Positions 8,827 to 15,017 of a DNA stretch of 32,239 nucleotides are shown here, one piece after another; position 1 is the stretch's first letter, and the number at the start of each line of letters is the position of its first letter. The notes under the pieces were generated by a model. It ran no database searches. It worked only from the letters and a program-made list of their open reading frames with translations, and had not been told where the DNA came from. Location: positions 1 through 32,239 of the forward strand of contig JAUNBL010000023.1 in assembly GCA_030527235.1 (NCBI GenBank), read 5' to 3'. Both the position numbers and the translations under genes were made by a program. Source of the stretch: Clostridia bacterium. GTDB taxonomy: Bacteria; Bacillota; Clostridia; UMGS1883.

Positions 8827-9489
8827 ATGAAAAGAACATGTATTTTTCTCATAATTTTATCGGCGCTTTTTATCTCACTTTCAGTGTGCGTATCGGCACA
8901 GGCGGCGGACATTGCATATGTAACGGCTGACGTCCTCAACATCCGCAGCGGAGCGTCGCTCGATGCAGATGTGGTTGCAAAAGCATACTATGGAGCAAAA
9001 GTAACTATCCTGTCGTCTTATGATGGATGGCATTACGTTCGCTTGGAGAACGGCACAGAAGGGCACGCTTCGCTTCTTTATATTTCGTATGACGCCCCTT
9101 CTCCTGTTTCTTCAGGCAGTTTGGGTGCGTCCGTTGCCGAGGCAGCGAAGAATTACCTTGGCTGCAAATACGTCTATGGCGGTGAGGGGGCTTCAACATT
9201 TGATTGCAGCGGATTTACCATGTTCATGATGAAAAAATACGGTGTTTCTCTTCCCCACAGCGCTTCGGCGCAGTCGGCATGCGGCGTGGGGATTGCGAAA
9301 TCCGACCTCGCAGTCGGTGACCTCGTGTTCTTTGCCACTTTAGGCAAAACTTCAATTAATCATGTTGGTATCTATATTGGGGACGGGAATTTCATTCACG
9401 CTTCCAGCGGAAAAGGCAGTGTCGTTATCTCTGATTTGTCTGAGGGCTATTACTACAAATGCTATAAGGGCGCTTGCCGCGTTTTGTAA
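8827..9489 (+). CDS. Secreted SH3-domain NlpC/P60 cell-wall hydrolase
   Basis: About 220 residues. There is an N-terminal signal peptide of roughly 27 residues (MKRTC, hydrophobic core, cleavage near AQA-AD). A bacterial SH3 domain at about 30-88 includes VTADVLNIRSGAS, and a C-terminal NlpC/P60 peptidase domain covers about 100-215. The catalytic Cys127 lies in FDCSGF, His179 in NHVGIYIGDG and the third polar residue is His191 in FIHASS. Members are gamma-D-glutamyl-diamino acid endopeptidases cutting peptidoglycan stem peptides. The ATG at 8827 follows CGGAGGT and replaces an upstream in-frame ATG at 8797. The gene has its own promoter and terminator, so it is a single-gene unit. Confidence 0.93.
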   Translation: MKRTCIFLIILSALFISLSVCVSAQAADIAYVTADVLNIRSGASLDADVVAKAYYGAKVTILSSYDGWHYVRLENGTEGHASLLYISYDAPSPVSSGSLGASVAEAAKNYLGCKYVYGGEGASTFDCSGFTMFMMKKYGVSLPHSASAQSACGVGIAKSDLAVGDLVFFATLGKTSINHVGIYIGDGNFIHASSGKGSVVISDLSEGYYYKCYKGACRVL

Positions 9490-9511
9490 ACGCAAATCCT
9501 GAAGTTTGGTG

Positions 9512-9541
9512 AACGGCACGGCTTAATGCCTGCCGTTTTGT
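9512..9541 (+). terminator. Hairpin terminator after the NlpC/P60 gene
   Basis: AACGGCA and TGCCGTT pair across an inner GGC/GCC stem with one bulged C, followed by TTTTGTTTTT. It lies 22 bases after the stop codon. Confidence 0.7.
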
Positions 9542-9593
9542 TTTTGCAGAAGATAATTTCCTTTGCCGTTTCTCAAAAAAGCGACAAAAACCC

Positions 9594-9622
9594 TTGACCT
9601 TTTCAGCTATATATTGTACAAT
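9594..9622 (+). promoter_or_regulatory. Sigma-A-type promoter for rsmD-coaD operon
   Basis: TTGACC (9594-9599) and TACAAT (9617-9622) with 17-base spacing, about 33 bases before the rsmD start. Confidence 0.7.
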
Positions 9623-9654
9623 GATAAAGTACATAGATTGGGAGGTATGCCTTG

Positions 9655-10191
9655 ATGAGGGTTGTTTCCGGAAGCAGGCGCGGCACAAAACTTTACTCGC
9701 CCGAAGGCTTGTACACGCGGCCAACACTTGACCGCGTTAAAGAAGCTCTCTTTTCGGCACTTACACCGTATATTCCGGCAGCAAGAGTTTTAGACGCTTT
9801 TGCCGGAAGCGGCGCACTCGGAATTGAAGCGCTTTCCCGAGGGTGCAGCGAGTGCACATTTGTTGACAATTCACACGCAGCGCTTGAAATCGTGCGGAAA
9901 AATCTTGAGCTTACAAGGCTTATGCCACTATCCCATGTCGTGTGCGATGATGCAATCAAAGCGCTGTCAAAATTCGATATGCCGTTTGACTTAGTGTTCC
10001 TTGACCCGCCTTATGAATCCGCTTTGATGGCTGAGGCAATGGAGATTATTTCAAGCAAAAAACTTCTTTCAAGCGGCGGCGTGATGGTTCTTGAGTGGGA
10101 CTCGGCACGTCCGGACGTACCGGAGGGTTTTGAAACGATTAGGGAAAAACGCTACGGTCGAGTGAACATTACTTTGGTCAGGGGGATTTGA
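9655..10191 (+). CDS. rsmD: 16S rRNA (guanine(966)-N2)-methyltransferase RsmD
   Basis: About 178 residues, the usual size for RsmD. The N-terminal RVVSGSRRG and RPTLDRVKEALF motifs are diagnostic, the SAM-binding motif I is VLDAFAGSGALGIEAL at 46-60, and the catalytic DPPY is at 117-120. It methylates N2 of G966 in 16S rRNA on the assembling 30S subunit. A TTG one codon upstream could also start the protein; the ATG at 9655 has the better spacing (nine bases) from GGGAGG. coaD follows by two bases, the common bacterial rsmD-coaD pairing. Confidence 0.95.
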   Translation: MRVVSGSRRGTKLYSPEGLYTRPTLDRVKEALFSALTPYIPAARVLDAFAGSGALGIEALSRGCSECTFVDNSHAALEIVRKNLELTRLMPLSHVVCDDAIKALSKFDMPFDLVFLDPPYESALMAEAMEIISSKKLLSSGGVMVLEWDSARPDVPEGFETIREKRYGRVNITLVRGI

Positions 10192-10193
10192 TA

Positions 10194-10676
10194 TTGTTTA
10201 AGACCGCGATAATTCCGGGCAGCTTTGACCCGATTACAAACGGACATCTGGATATTATAACGAGAACTGCGGCGCTTTTTGACAAGGTATATGTTGCCAT
10301 TCTTGAGAACAGCGCGAAAAAACCACTCTTTTCTGTTACCGAAAGAATTGAACTCATAAAAAGAGTCACCTCTGATTTGACAAACATTGAGGTAGAGGGT
10401 TTTTCCGGCTTGCTCGTTGACTACGCGAACAGGCGCAGCGCTAAATTTATTATCAAGGGGCTTCGCGCAGTGAGTGATTTTGAATATGAATTTCAAATGG
10501 CTCTCACCAATAAGCAGCTTGCCGCACACATAGAGACATTTTTTATAACAACAAGCTGCCAGTATTCCTATTTAAGCTCCAGTATAGTCAAAGAAGTTGC
10601 TTCTTTGGGCGGCTCACTGAAAGATTTGGTTCCCGATTCTATTATTAACGATGTTGCAGAAAAATTTAAGAATTAA
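10194..10676 (+). CDS. coaD: Phosphopantetheine adenylyltransferase CoaD
   Basis: About 160 residues, exactly the family size. The nucleotidyltransferase signature is GSFDPITNGHLDI at 9-21 with His18; KGLRAVSDFEYEFQM lies near 87-101 and the ATP-binding tail motif YLSSSIVKEVASLGG near 122-136. It catalyses the penultimate step of coenzyme A synthesis, transferring AMP to 4'-phosphopantetheine. The TTG at 10194 is preferred because it is eight bases from the GGGGG stretch; another TTG at 10188 overlaps the rsmD stop. The TTG start suggests modest, coupled translation. Confidence 0.95.
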   Translation: MFKTAIIPGSFDPITNGHLDIITRTAALFDKVYVAILENSAKKPLFSVTERIELIKRVTSDLTNIEVEGFSGLLVDYANRRSAKFIIKGLRAVSDFEYEFQMALTNKQLAAHIETFFITTSCQYSYLSSSIVKEVASLGGSLKDLVPDSIINDVAEKFKN

Positions 10677-10696
10677 AATATTGGGAGGAATTTATC

Positions 10697-11173
10697 ATGG
10701 AAATTTTGCAGATTATCGACATTCTTGAGGACAAAATTGAGCAAGCTAAAAACATTCCCCTTATCAACCGAGCCATGATTGACAAAGAGGACATCCTCTC
10801 GACTATCGAAGACATTCGTCTTCGCTTCCCTGAGGATTTGAAGCAGGCGCGCTGGGTCAAGGACGAGCGCAAGCGCATTCTCGCCGAAGCTCAGCAAGAA
10901 GCCGAAGGAATTGCAAAGGATGCGGAAGAAAAAGCCGCCGCCTTGGTTACAGAACACGAAATTACCAAAAAGGCCTATGAGCAGGCGAACGAGATTATTG
11001 CCGCAGCGCAAAAGAATGCGCGTGAGCTGCGTCTTGGCGCGCGTCAATATGTAGATTCCCTGTTCGCCGACAGCGAACAGCGGCTTGCAAAGGCTCAGGA
11101 AATTATACGCCATGCACGCGCCGAAGTTCGTCAGGACACCAACGCTTCTGCCAAAACTATTGAGAATAAATAA
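10697..11173 (+). CDS. Coiled-coil protein of unknown function (ATP synthase subunit B/H-like)
   Basis: A 158-residue, highly charged, Ala/Glu/Lys/Arg-rich protein predicted by eye to be almost entirely helical from about residue 50 onwards (RILAEAQQEAEGIAKDAEEK). It has no signal peptide or membrane segment. Similar helices are often labelled V-type ATPase subunit H or F0 subunit B-like, but the N-terminal block LQIIDILEDKIEQAKNIPL is not part of those enzymes and no ATPase genes are near. A strong GGGAGG site and a 20-base gap from coaD place it in the operon. The N-terminal segment followed by a long coiled coil vaguely recalls DivIVA-type scaffolds. Function unknown. Confidence 0.7.
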   Translation: MEILQIIDILEDKIEQAKNIPLINRAMIDKEDILSTIEDIRLRFPEDLKQARWVKDERKRILAEAQQEAEGIAKDAEEKAAALVTEHEITKKAYEQANEIIAAAQKNARELRLGARQYVDSLFADSEQRLAKAQEIIRHARAEVRQDTNASAKTIENK

Positions 11174-11193
11174 TTTTCGAGGTGTAGTCAATT

Positions 11194-11922
11194 ATGTCCG
11201 GACATTCCAAATGGTCAAATATTAAACACAGAAAAGAAAAGTCGGATGCGCAGCGCGCAAAAATCTTTACCAAAATTGGACGTGAGATTGCTGTTATAGT
11301 CAAACAAGGCGGTTCTGACCCGGAGAGCAACAGTAAATTAAAAGATGCCATTGTTAAGGCTCGCTCCAACAACATGCCCAACGATAACATCCAACGCTGC
11401 ATAAGCAAAGCGGCCGGAGAAGGCAGCGGAAACGATTATGAGGATATTGTCTACGAAGGGTACGGTCCTAAAGGCGTTGCCGTTATTGTGGAAACCCTTA
11501 CCAACAACCGCAACCGTACTGCCGGAGAGATGCGCCATTATTTTGATAAGTATGGCGGAAACCTTGGTCAAAACGGCTGTGTGAGCTTTATGTTTGACCA
11601 AAAGGGTGTTATAGTAATTGAACGCACCGATTCCGTTGACGAGGAGACGCTTATGATGGATGCTCTTGATTCCGGAGCCGACGATTTTGACGCGGAGGAA
11701 GAGTGCTTTGAAATTTTGACCTCTCCGGAAACATTTTCCGCTGTTCGAGACAGTCTTGAACAAAAAGGCTATGTATTTGCGCAGGCGGAAATTCAAATGA
11801 TTCCTCAGACCAGCGTAACGCTTACCGACGAAGAGGATTTGAAAAATATGAATAAGCTTCTTGAAATGCTTGAAGATAACGATGACGTTCAGGAAGTTTA
11901 CCATAATTGGCAAGAAGATTGA
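11194..11922 (+). CDS. YebC/PmpR family DNA-binding/translation regulator
   Basis: A 242-residue protein with the unmistakable opening MSGHSKWSNIKHRKEKSDAQ, the family motif NMPNDNIQRCISKAAGEG near 53-70, and VYEGYGPKGVAVIVETLTNN near 85-104. The C-terminal two-domain fold shows the conserved LLEMLEDNDDVQEVYHNW. YebC-type proteins have been described as transcriptional regulators and, more recently, as factors that relieve ribosome stalling; the sequence does not distinguish the two. GAGGTG precedes the ATG, and the operon ends in a strong terminator. Confidence 0.96.
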   Translation: MSGHSKWSNIKHRKEKSDAQRAKIFTKIGREIAVIVKQGGSDPESNSKLKDAIVKARSNNMPNDNIQRCISKAAGEGSGNDYEDIVYEGYGPKGVAVIVETLTNNRNRTAGEMRHYFDKYGGNLGQNGCVSFMFDQKGVIVIERTDSVDEETLMMDALDSGADDFDAEEECFEILTSPETFSAVRDSLEQKGYVFAQAEIQMIPQTSVTLTDEEDLKNMNKLLEMLEDNDDVQEVYHNWQED

Positions 11923-11963
11923 AGGCGTAAATAAACGCGAATGACAAAAGCATTAAAGACAGC

Positions 11964-11995
11964 AACAGGCAACCGAAATCTTTCGGTTGCCTGTT
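11964..11995 (+). terminator. Strong hairpin terminator after the yebC-like gene
   Basis: A perfect 15-bp inverted repeat (AACAGGCAACCGAAA with its complement) around TC. The plus-strand exit is TTATGTTATAT. The convergent TetR gene ends 75 bases further on, so the hairpin may serve both directions. Confidence 0.8.
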
Positions 11996-12070
11996 ATGTT
12001 ATATAAAGAAGGGTTGTCCTGAATGTTTCATCCCTGATTATTAAAGTTCTTGGTTCTTTATGTCTTTAGC

Positions 12071-12637
12071 TTAACCGAAAGATTTTTCTGTTATCATTAT
12101 TTCAAGATACCCTATAAGTGCATCGGAGGATATCGGCATACCGTTTTCAAGCCACCATGCCACGCTGCTCATGCACGCGCCTGCAAAAAAGTTTGAAATA
12201 AGAGGTATTGGCTGTGAAAGTTCCATTCCGCTCTCCTGACACTTCAAAAGCTTTTCGCTGATTTTTTGTGCAAGTGTGTCCTGAAAATTCGTCACAACGG
12301 ATTCTTCCTTGTTCTTTCGTAAAAGCGAAATGAAAAGCTCGCTGTTTCTTTCTATCTCGCTCAAGACTCCTTCTGCCACAGTAATGCAATAGCTTCTGTA
12401 GCCATCAAAGCTATTTGTCGTTAAGTCATTTGTATCGAACGATTTTGTGAACTCGCTCATGCAGTAGTGCAAAAGATCGTACTTGTCCTGAAAATGCGTA
12501 TAGAATGTTGTGCGATGGACAAGCGCATCCTCACAAATGTCTTTTACCGTTATTTTTTCAAACGGTTTCTTCTTCATCAGTTTCAAAAGAGACTCTGTCA
12601 AAAGCTTGTACGTGCGTCTGATTCTTAAATCTTGCAT
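12071..12637 (-). CDS. TetR/AcrR family transcriptional regulator
   Basis: A 188-residue repressor-type protein. The N-terminal helix-turn-helix is typical: RRTYKLLTESLLKLMKKKPFEKITVKDICEDALVHRTTFYTHFQDKYDLL at about 8-57. The C-terminal ligand domain is helical and diverse and resembles the group that includes DhaS/YbiH-like regulators. It starts at an ATG preceded by GAGGTG and is divergent from the CofE-like ligase gene. Both promoters lie within one dyad, so the natural inference is that it represses itself and that neighbour. The ligand cannot be read from the sequence. Confidence 0.9.
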   Translation of the reverse strand: MQDLRIRRTYKLLTESLLKLMKKKPFEKITVKDICEDALVHRTTFYTHFQDKYDLLHYCMSEFTKSFDTNDLTTNSFDGYRSYCITVAEGVLSEIERNSELFISLLRKNKEESVVTNFQDTLAQKISEKLLKCQESGMELSQPIPLISNFFAGACMSSVAWWLENGMPISSDALIGYLEIMITEKSFG

Positions 12638-12711
12638 CTTTCTACACCTCTCAAGTATTGTTCAATTAGTATGCCCATTTTTCGCTCTGCTTCTTGAACG
12701 TTTTCTTGCAC

Positions 12712-12740
12712 ATTATATATTTAAATTATACTGTTGTCAA
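12712..12740 (-). promoter_or_regulatory. Sigma-A-type promoter for the TetR gene
   Basis: On the minus strand TTGACA (12740-12735) and TATAAT (12717-12712) are perfect and 17 bases apart, about 75 bases before the TetR start. Confidence 0.75.
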
Positions 12741-12809
12741 GTTTTATCTGAAGTCTTTTTCCAGAGGACAGTTGTGCGCGTGATAAAACTGTTAAAGTAG
12801 TTGACAACA
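12732..12809. promoter_or_regulatory. Large dyad joining the two divergent promoters (possible TetR operator region)
   Basis: TGTTGTCAA (12732-12740) is the exact inverse of TTGACAACA (12801-12809); these are the extended -35 boxes of the two divergent promoters. Inside them AGTTTTATC (12740-12748) is inverted as GATAAAACT (12782-12790). The symmetry centres near 12768. Binding by the adjacent TetR protein is an inference. Confidence 0.45.
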
Positions 12810-12829
12810 CATCTGTCGTGAGTTATAAT
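12801..12829 (+). promoter_or_regulatory. Sigma-A-type promoter for the CofE-like gene
   Basis: TTGACA (12801-12806) and TATAAT (12824-12829), both perfect, with 17-base spacing; the start codon is 31 bases downstream. Confidence 0.75.
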
Positions 12830-12860
12830 TCTTTTATCTTTTGAGAAACGGAGCTAACAA

Positions 12861-13559
12861 ATGAGCGATAACATGCATGTGAACGAGGGCAAGTCCGAAA
12901 CTATTGAGGTGGACGGAAAACTCTACCGCCGCTTTGGTATCCGGACGCAGGTTATAACAAACAAGGACGATATATGCAGCGTAGCAAAACAATACGCAGA
13001 GCCGCTGCTTGAAGAAAATGACGTGCTCTTTATATCGGAAAAAATGGTCGCGTGTACTCAGAGCCGAGCCATTATGCTCTCTGACATTCACCCGCGCCCA
13101 CTCGCAATATTTCTCTCGAAACACGTCTACAAAAACCCGGGCGGGATTGGACTTGCCATGCCGGAGACCATGGAAATGGCGCTTCGAGAGTGCGGCGTAC
13201 TTCGCATACTTTTTGCAGCCGTATGCAGCGTGGTAGGAAAATTGTTTGGTCAGCGCGGCTGGTTTTATATTGTTGCGGGAAGAAAAGCCGCCTCAATTGA
13301 CGGGCCGTGCCACTATACACTGCCGCCATATAATAAATATGTAGTTCTGGGACCGGACAAACCGAACGCGACTGCGAAAAAAGTATCGAGCGCTCTCGGC
13401 GGTAAGCTCGTACTAATTGTGGATATAAACGACTTGGGCGGGAACATACTCGGCGCCTCTCACGACATTGACAGAGACCTTTATATCCGCATTTTACGTG
13501 ACAATCCACTCGGGCAGGGTTCACAATGCACACCGATGGGTATAATAAGAAACGCTTGA
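12861..13559 (+). CDS. CofE-like protein (coenzyme F420-0:L-glutamate ligase family)
   Basis: A 232-residue protein resembling the F420_ligase (CofE, PF01996) fold. It has a nucleotide/metal-binding segment with FISEKMVACTQSRAI near 52-66 and KNPGGIGLAMPETMEMALRECG near 91-112. A further block, VLIVDINDLGGNILGAS, lies near 196-212 and the C-terminal DNPLGQGSQCTPMGII near 214-229. Archaeal and actinobacterial CofE adds glutamates to F420-0 by GTP-dependent ligation. Clostridia of this type are not known to make F420, and no other F420 gene is present here, so the substrate is probably different. The start ATG is preceded by GAAACGGAG. The divergent TetR regulator suggests inducible expression. 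Confidence 0.75.
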   Translation: MSDNMHVNEGKSETIEVDGKLYRRFGIRTQVITNKDDICSVAKQYAEPLLEENDVLFISEKMVACTQSRAIMLSDIHPRPLAIFLSKHVYKNPGGIGLAMPETMEMALRECGVLRILFAAVCSVVGKLFGQRGWFYIVAGRKAASIDGPCHYTLPPYNKYVVLGPDKPNATAKKVSSALGGKLVLIVDINDLGGNILGASHDIDRDLYIRILRDNPLGQGSQCTPMGIIRNA

Positions 13560-13588
13560 AACAGGCTCAATTTATGCATTCTAGAAAT

Positions 13589-13624
13589 AACGGGAAAGAA
13601 GCTGCCGGCTTCTTTCCCGTTTTC
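13589..13624. terminator. Bidirectional terminator between the CofE-like and HAD genes
   Basis: A perfect 14-bp stem (AACGGGAAAGAAGC with its complement) with a TGCCG loop, followed by TTTC on the plus strand. It lies between two convergent genes and abuts the HAD stop codon. Confidence 0.8.
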
Positions 13625-14217
13625 TATACTTCCCTATCTGAGTTTCTTGCATGCAACGCGTTTTTTAACTCAGCCTCGGGCCATGGAATTATTTTATCAC
13701 CCTTGACTAAAAAGGCTTTCTCGCTCACAATGGCAAGAGGCGTGTCGGCGAAGGAATCTGAATAAAAGTTTTCAATTTTAGCATCGGCGTAAAGTTCGCG
13801 AAATCTCCGCACCTTTTCCTCTCCGCGGCAGTTAATACCGCAATATGTCCCGTCCTTGGGATTAACCTCAGACGCAATCAGGTTTGGGCAGACAAACGAA
13901 AGCAAAAATCTTGGTGAAGCGGAAATGATGACATCGTCCTCTCTTTTTTGAACAATATACCATGTCTTTATCCGCTCGCGATGCGTACTCCAAAAGTCCT
14001 CTGCCGCACGCAGTGTGTCCGGCAAAAGCGCCATGTATGCGAAAAGCGCCTGCTTCATTTGCGTTTTTGTGATTCTGCCTAATCCATAGCAGACGACGGC
14101 GGCCGCTTGACGCGGAGCTTTACGAATTATTTGAGGATAACGCAAAACACAGTAGCGGTAAAAGTCCACGCTGCTGTCGCCGTCGTATATGGTTTTATCA
14201 AAATCGTAAACGTTCAT
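13624..14217 (-). CDS. HAD superfamily phosphatase-like protein (HAD-IB, SerB-like)
   Basis: A 197-residue protein with the haloacid dehalogenase motifs. Motif I is YDFDKTIYDGD (nucleophile D5, acid/base D7), motif II is ISASP near 98-102 (S99), a Lys lies near 135 in EEKVRRFRELY, and motif III is YSDSFADTPL near 152-161. The helical cap between motifs I and II fits subclass IB (phosphoserine phosphatase-like). Substrate cannot be predicted. GGAGGG lies six bases before the ATG. It follows the amidase gene by 57 bases on the same strand and may be cotranscribed with it. Confidence 0.87.
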   Translation of the reverse strand: MNVYDFDKTIYDGDSSVDFYRYCVLRYPQIIRKAPRQAAAVVCYGLGRITKTQMKQALFAYMALLPDTLRAAEDFWSTHRERIKTWYIVQKREDDVIISASPRFLLSFVCPNLIASEVNPKDGTYCGINCRGEEKVRRFRELYADAKIENFYSDSFADTPLAIVSEKAFLVKGDKIIPWPEAELKNALHARNSDREV

Positions 14218-14274
14218 TTCTATCCCTCCGCGTTCATCGGCTTTAGTATATCAAGAAACAGTCCGCACGTCAAA

Positions 14275-14817
14275 TCACGGCGAGCGGAACGGGATTCCAA
14301 AATATTCGTCGAGGGAATATGCTATGTTTGAGGCAATTTTCTCAATGTTCTGCGTCACCCAGCGCGCATCCTCATAATTATCGTGATACCCCAGTTCAAT
14401 GAAAACGCTGGGGGCTTTTGTCCGGCTTACTTCGCCTATACTTGTTGTCGGTACAGCCCGCACCTTATCTGGCAGCGGATAGATAAGCTTAAGATTTTTT
14501 ACAATGATATCTGCCGCGCGCTTGCCCTTTGCGCTTCCGGGATAATAGAACACAAGAATTCCCCGCGCCGTGCCATATTTGCCCGGCGGCGCGGCGTTTG
14601 AATGCAGCGCCAAATGCAAATCGTACGTTCCGGAATTAGACTGGGTTATAGACGACCCAGCTGTCATCGAAGGAGTATTTCTTGTGTAGTATATCCCGGC
14701 CGCGCGCAGATAAGGTACAAGCGCATCGGCAAGTTTGTTCATGTAATACTCCTCACTGTTGCCGGTAACATACATATTGTTTTCTTGTGTTGACGGACTC
14801 AAATAAATTGACGGCAT
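14275..14817 (-). CDS. N-acetylmuramoyl-L-alanine amidase (Amidase_3-like)
   Basis: About 180 residues covering a single Amidase_3 catalytic domain without a signal peptide or cell-wall-binding repeats. Visible motifs are the opening IYLSPSTQENN, a Glu near 22-23 in NSEEYYMN (usual zinc ligand), LHLALHSNA near 66-74 (zinc His and HxNA) and FIELGYHDN near 139-147 (catalytic Glu). The usual first zinc His of the DPGHGG motif is replaced by the SPSTQE segment, seen in a clostridial/phage-like subgroup. It would cleave the MurNAc-L-Ala bond. The absence of a signal peptide suggests mother-cell, lysis or non-classical export. AAAGGGGTG precedes the ATG. Confidence 0.83.
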   Translation of the reverse strand: MPSIYLSPSTQENNMYVTGNSEEYYMNKLADALVPYLRAAGIYYTRNTPSMTAGSSITQSNSGTYDLHLALHSNAAPPGKYGTARGILVFYYPGSAKGKRAADIIVKNLKLIYPLPDKVRAVPTTSIGEVSRTKAPSVFIELGYHDNYEDARWVTQNIEKIASNIAYSLDEYFGIPFRSP

Positions 14818-14864
14818 AAATTCACCCCTTTCATACTTTATTATATGTTTATTATAAAAAGGGG

Positions 14865-14893
14865 TTTACAATTTGAAAAATTTCTGCTAAAAT
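14865..14893 (+). promoter_or_regulatory. Promoter of tRNA-Gly
   Basis: TTTACA (14865-14870) and TAAAAT (14888-14893), 17 bases apart, ten bases before the mature tRNA 5' end. Confidence 0.7.
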
Positions 14894-14903
14894 ATATTTA
14901 GAT

Positions 14904-14978
14904 GCGGGAGTGGCTCAGTGGTAGAGCGTCACCTTGCCAAGGTGAACGTCGCGAGTTCGAATCTCGTCTTCCGCTCCA
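14904..14978 (+). tRNA. tRNA-Gly (anticodon GCC)
   Basis: The cloverleaf can be drawn by eye. The acceptor stem is GCGGGAG with CTTCCGC (one G-T wobble). The D-arm contains GGCTCAGTGGTAGAGC, the anticodon stem is TCACC/GGTGA with loop TTGCCAA (anticodon GCC at 14936-14938), and the T-arm is GCGAG-TTCGAAT-CTCGT. CCA is encoded. It is a single tRNA with its own promoter and terminator. Confidence 0.97.
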
Positions 14979-15017
14979 AATCACGGCAGGCTGATTTTCA
15001 GTCTGCCGTGATTTTTT
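14979..15017 (+). terminator. Terminator of tRNA-Gly, abutting xylB
   Basis: An 11-bp perfect stem (AATCACGGCAG with its complement) with an inner CTGA/TCAG stem, followed by six T residues. It begins directly after CCA. The convergent xylB stop codon overlaps the T-tract. Confidence 0.85.

Noticed and set aside
11338-11913. A 191-residue minus-strand reading frame opposite the yebC-like gene
   Set aside because: It is fully antisense to a conserved gene and has no recognisable domain.
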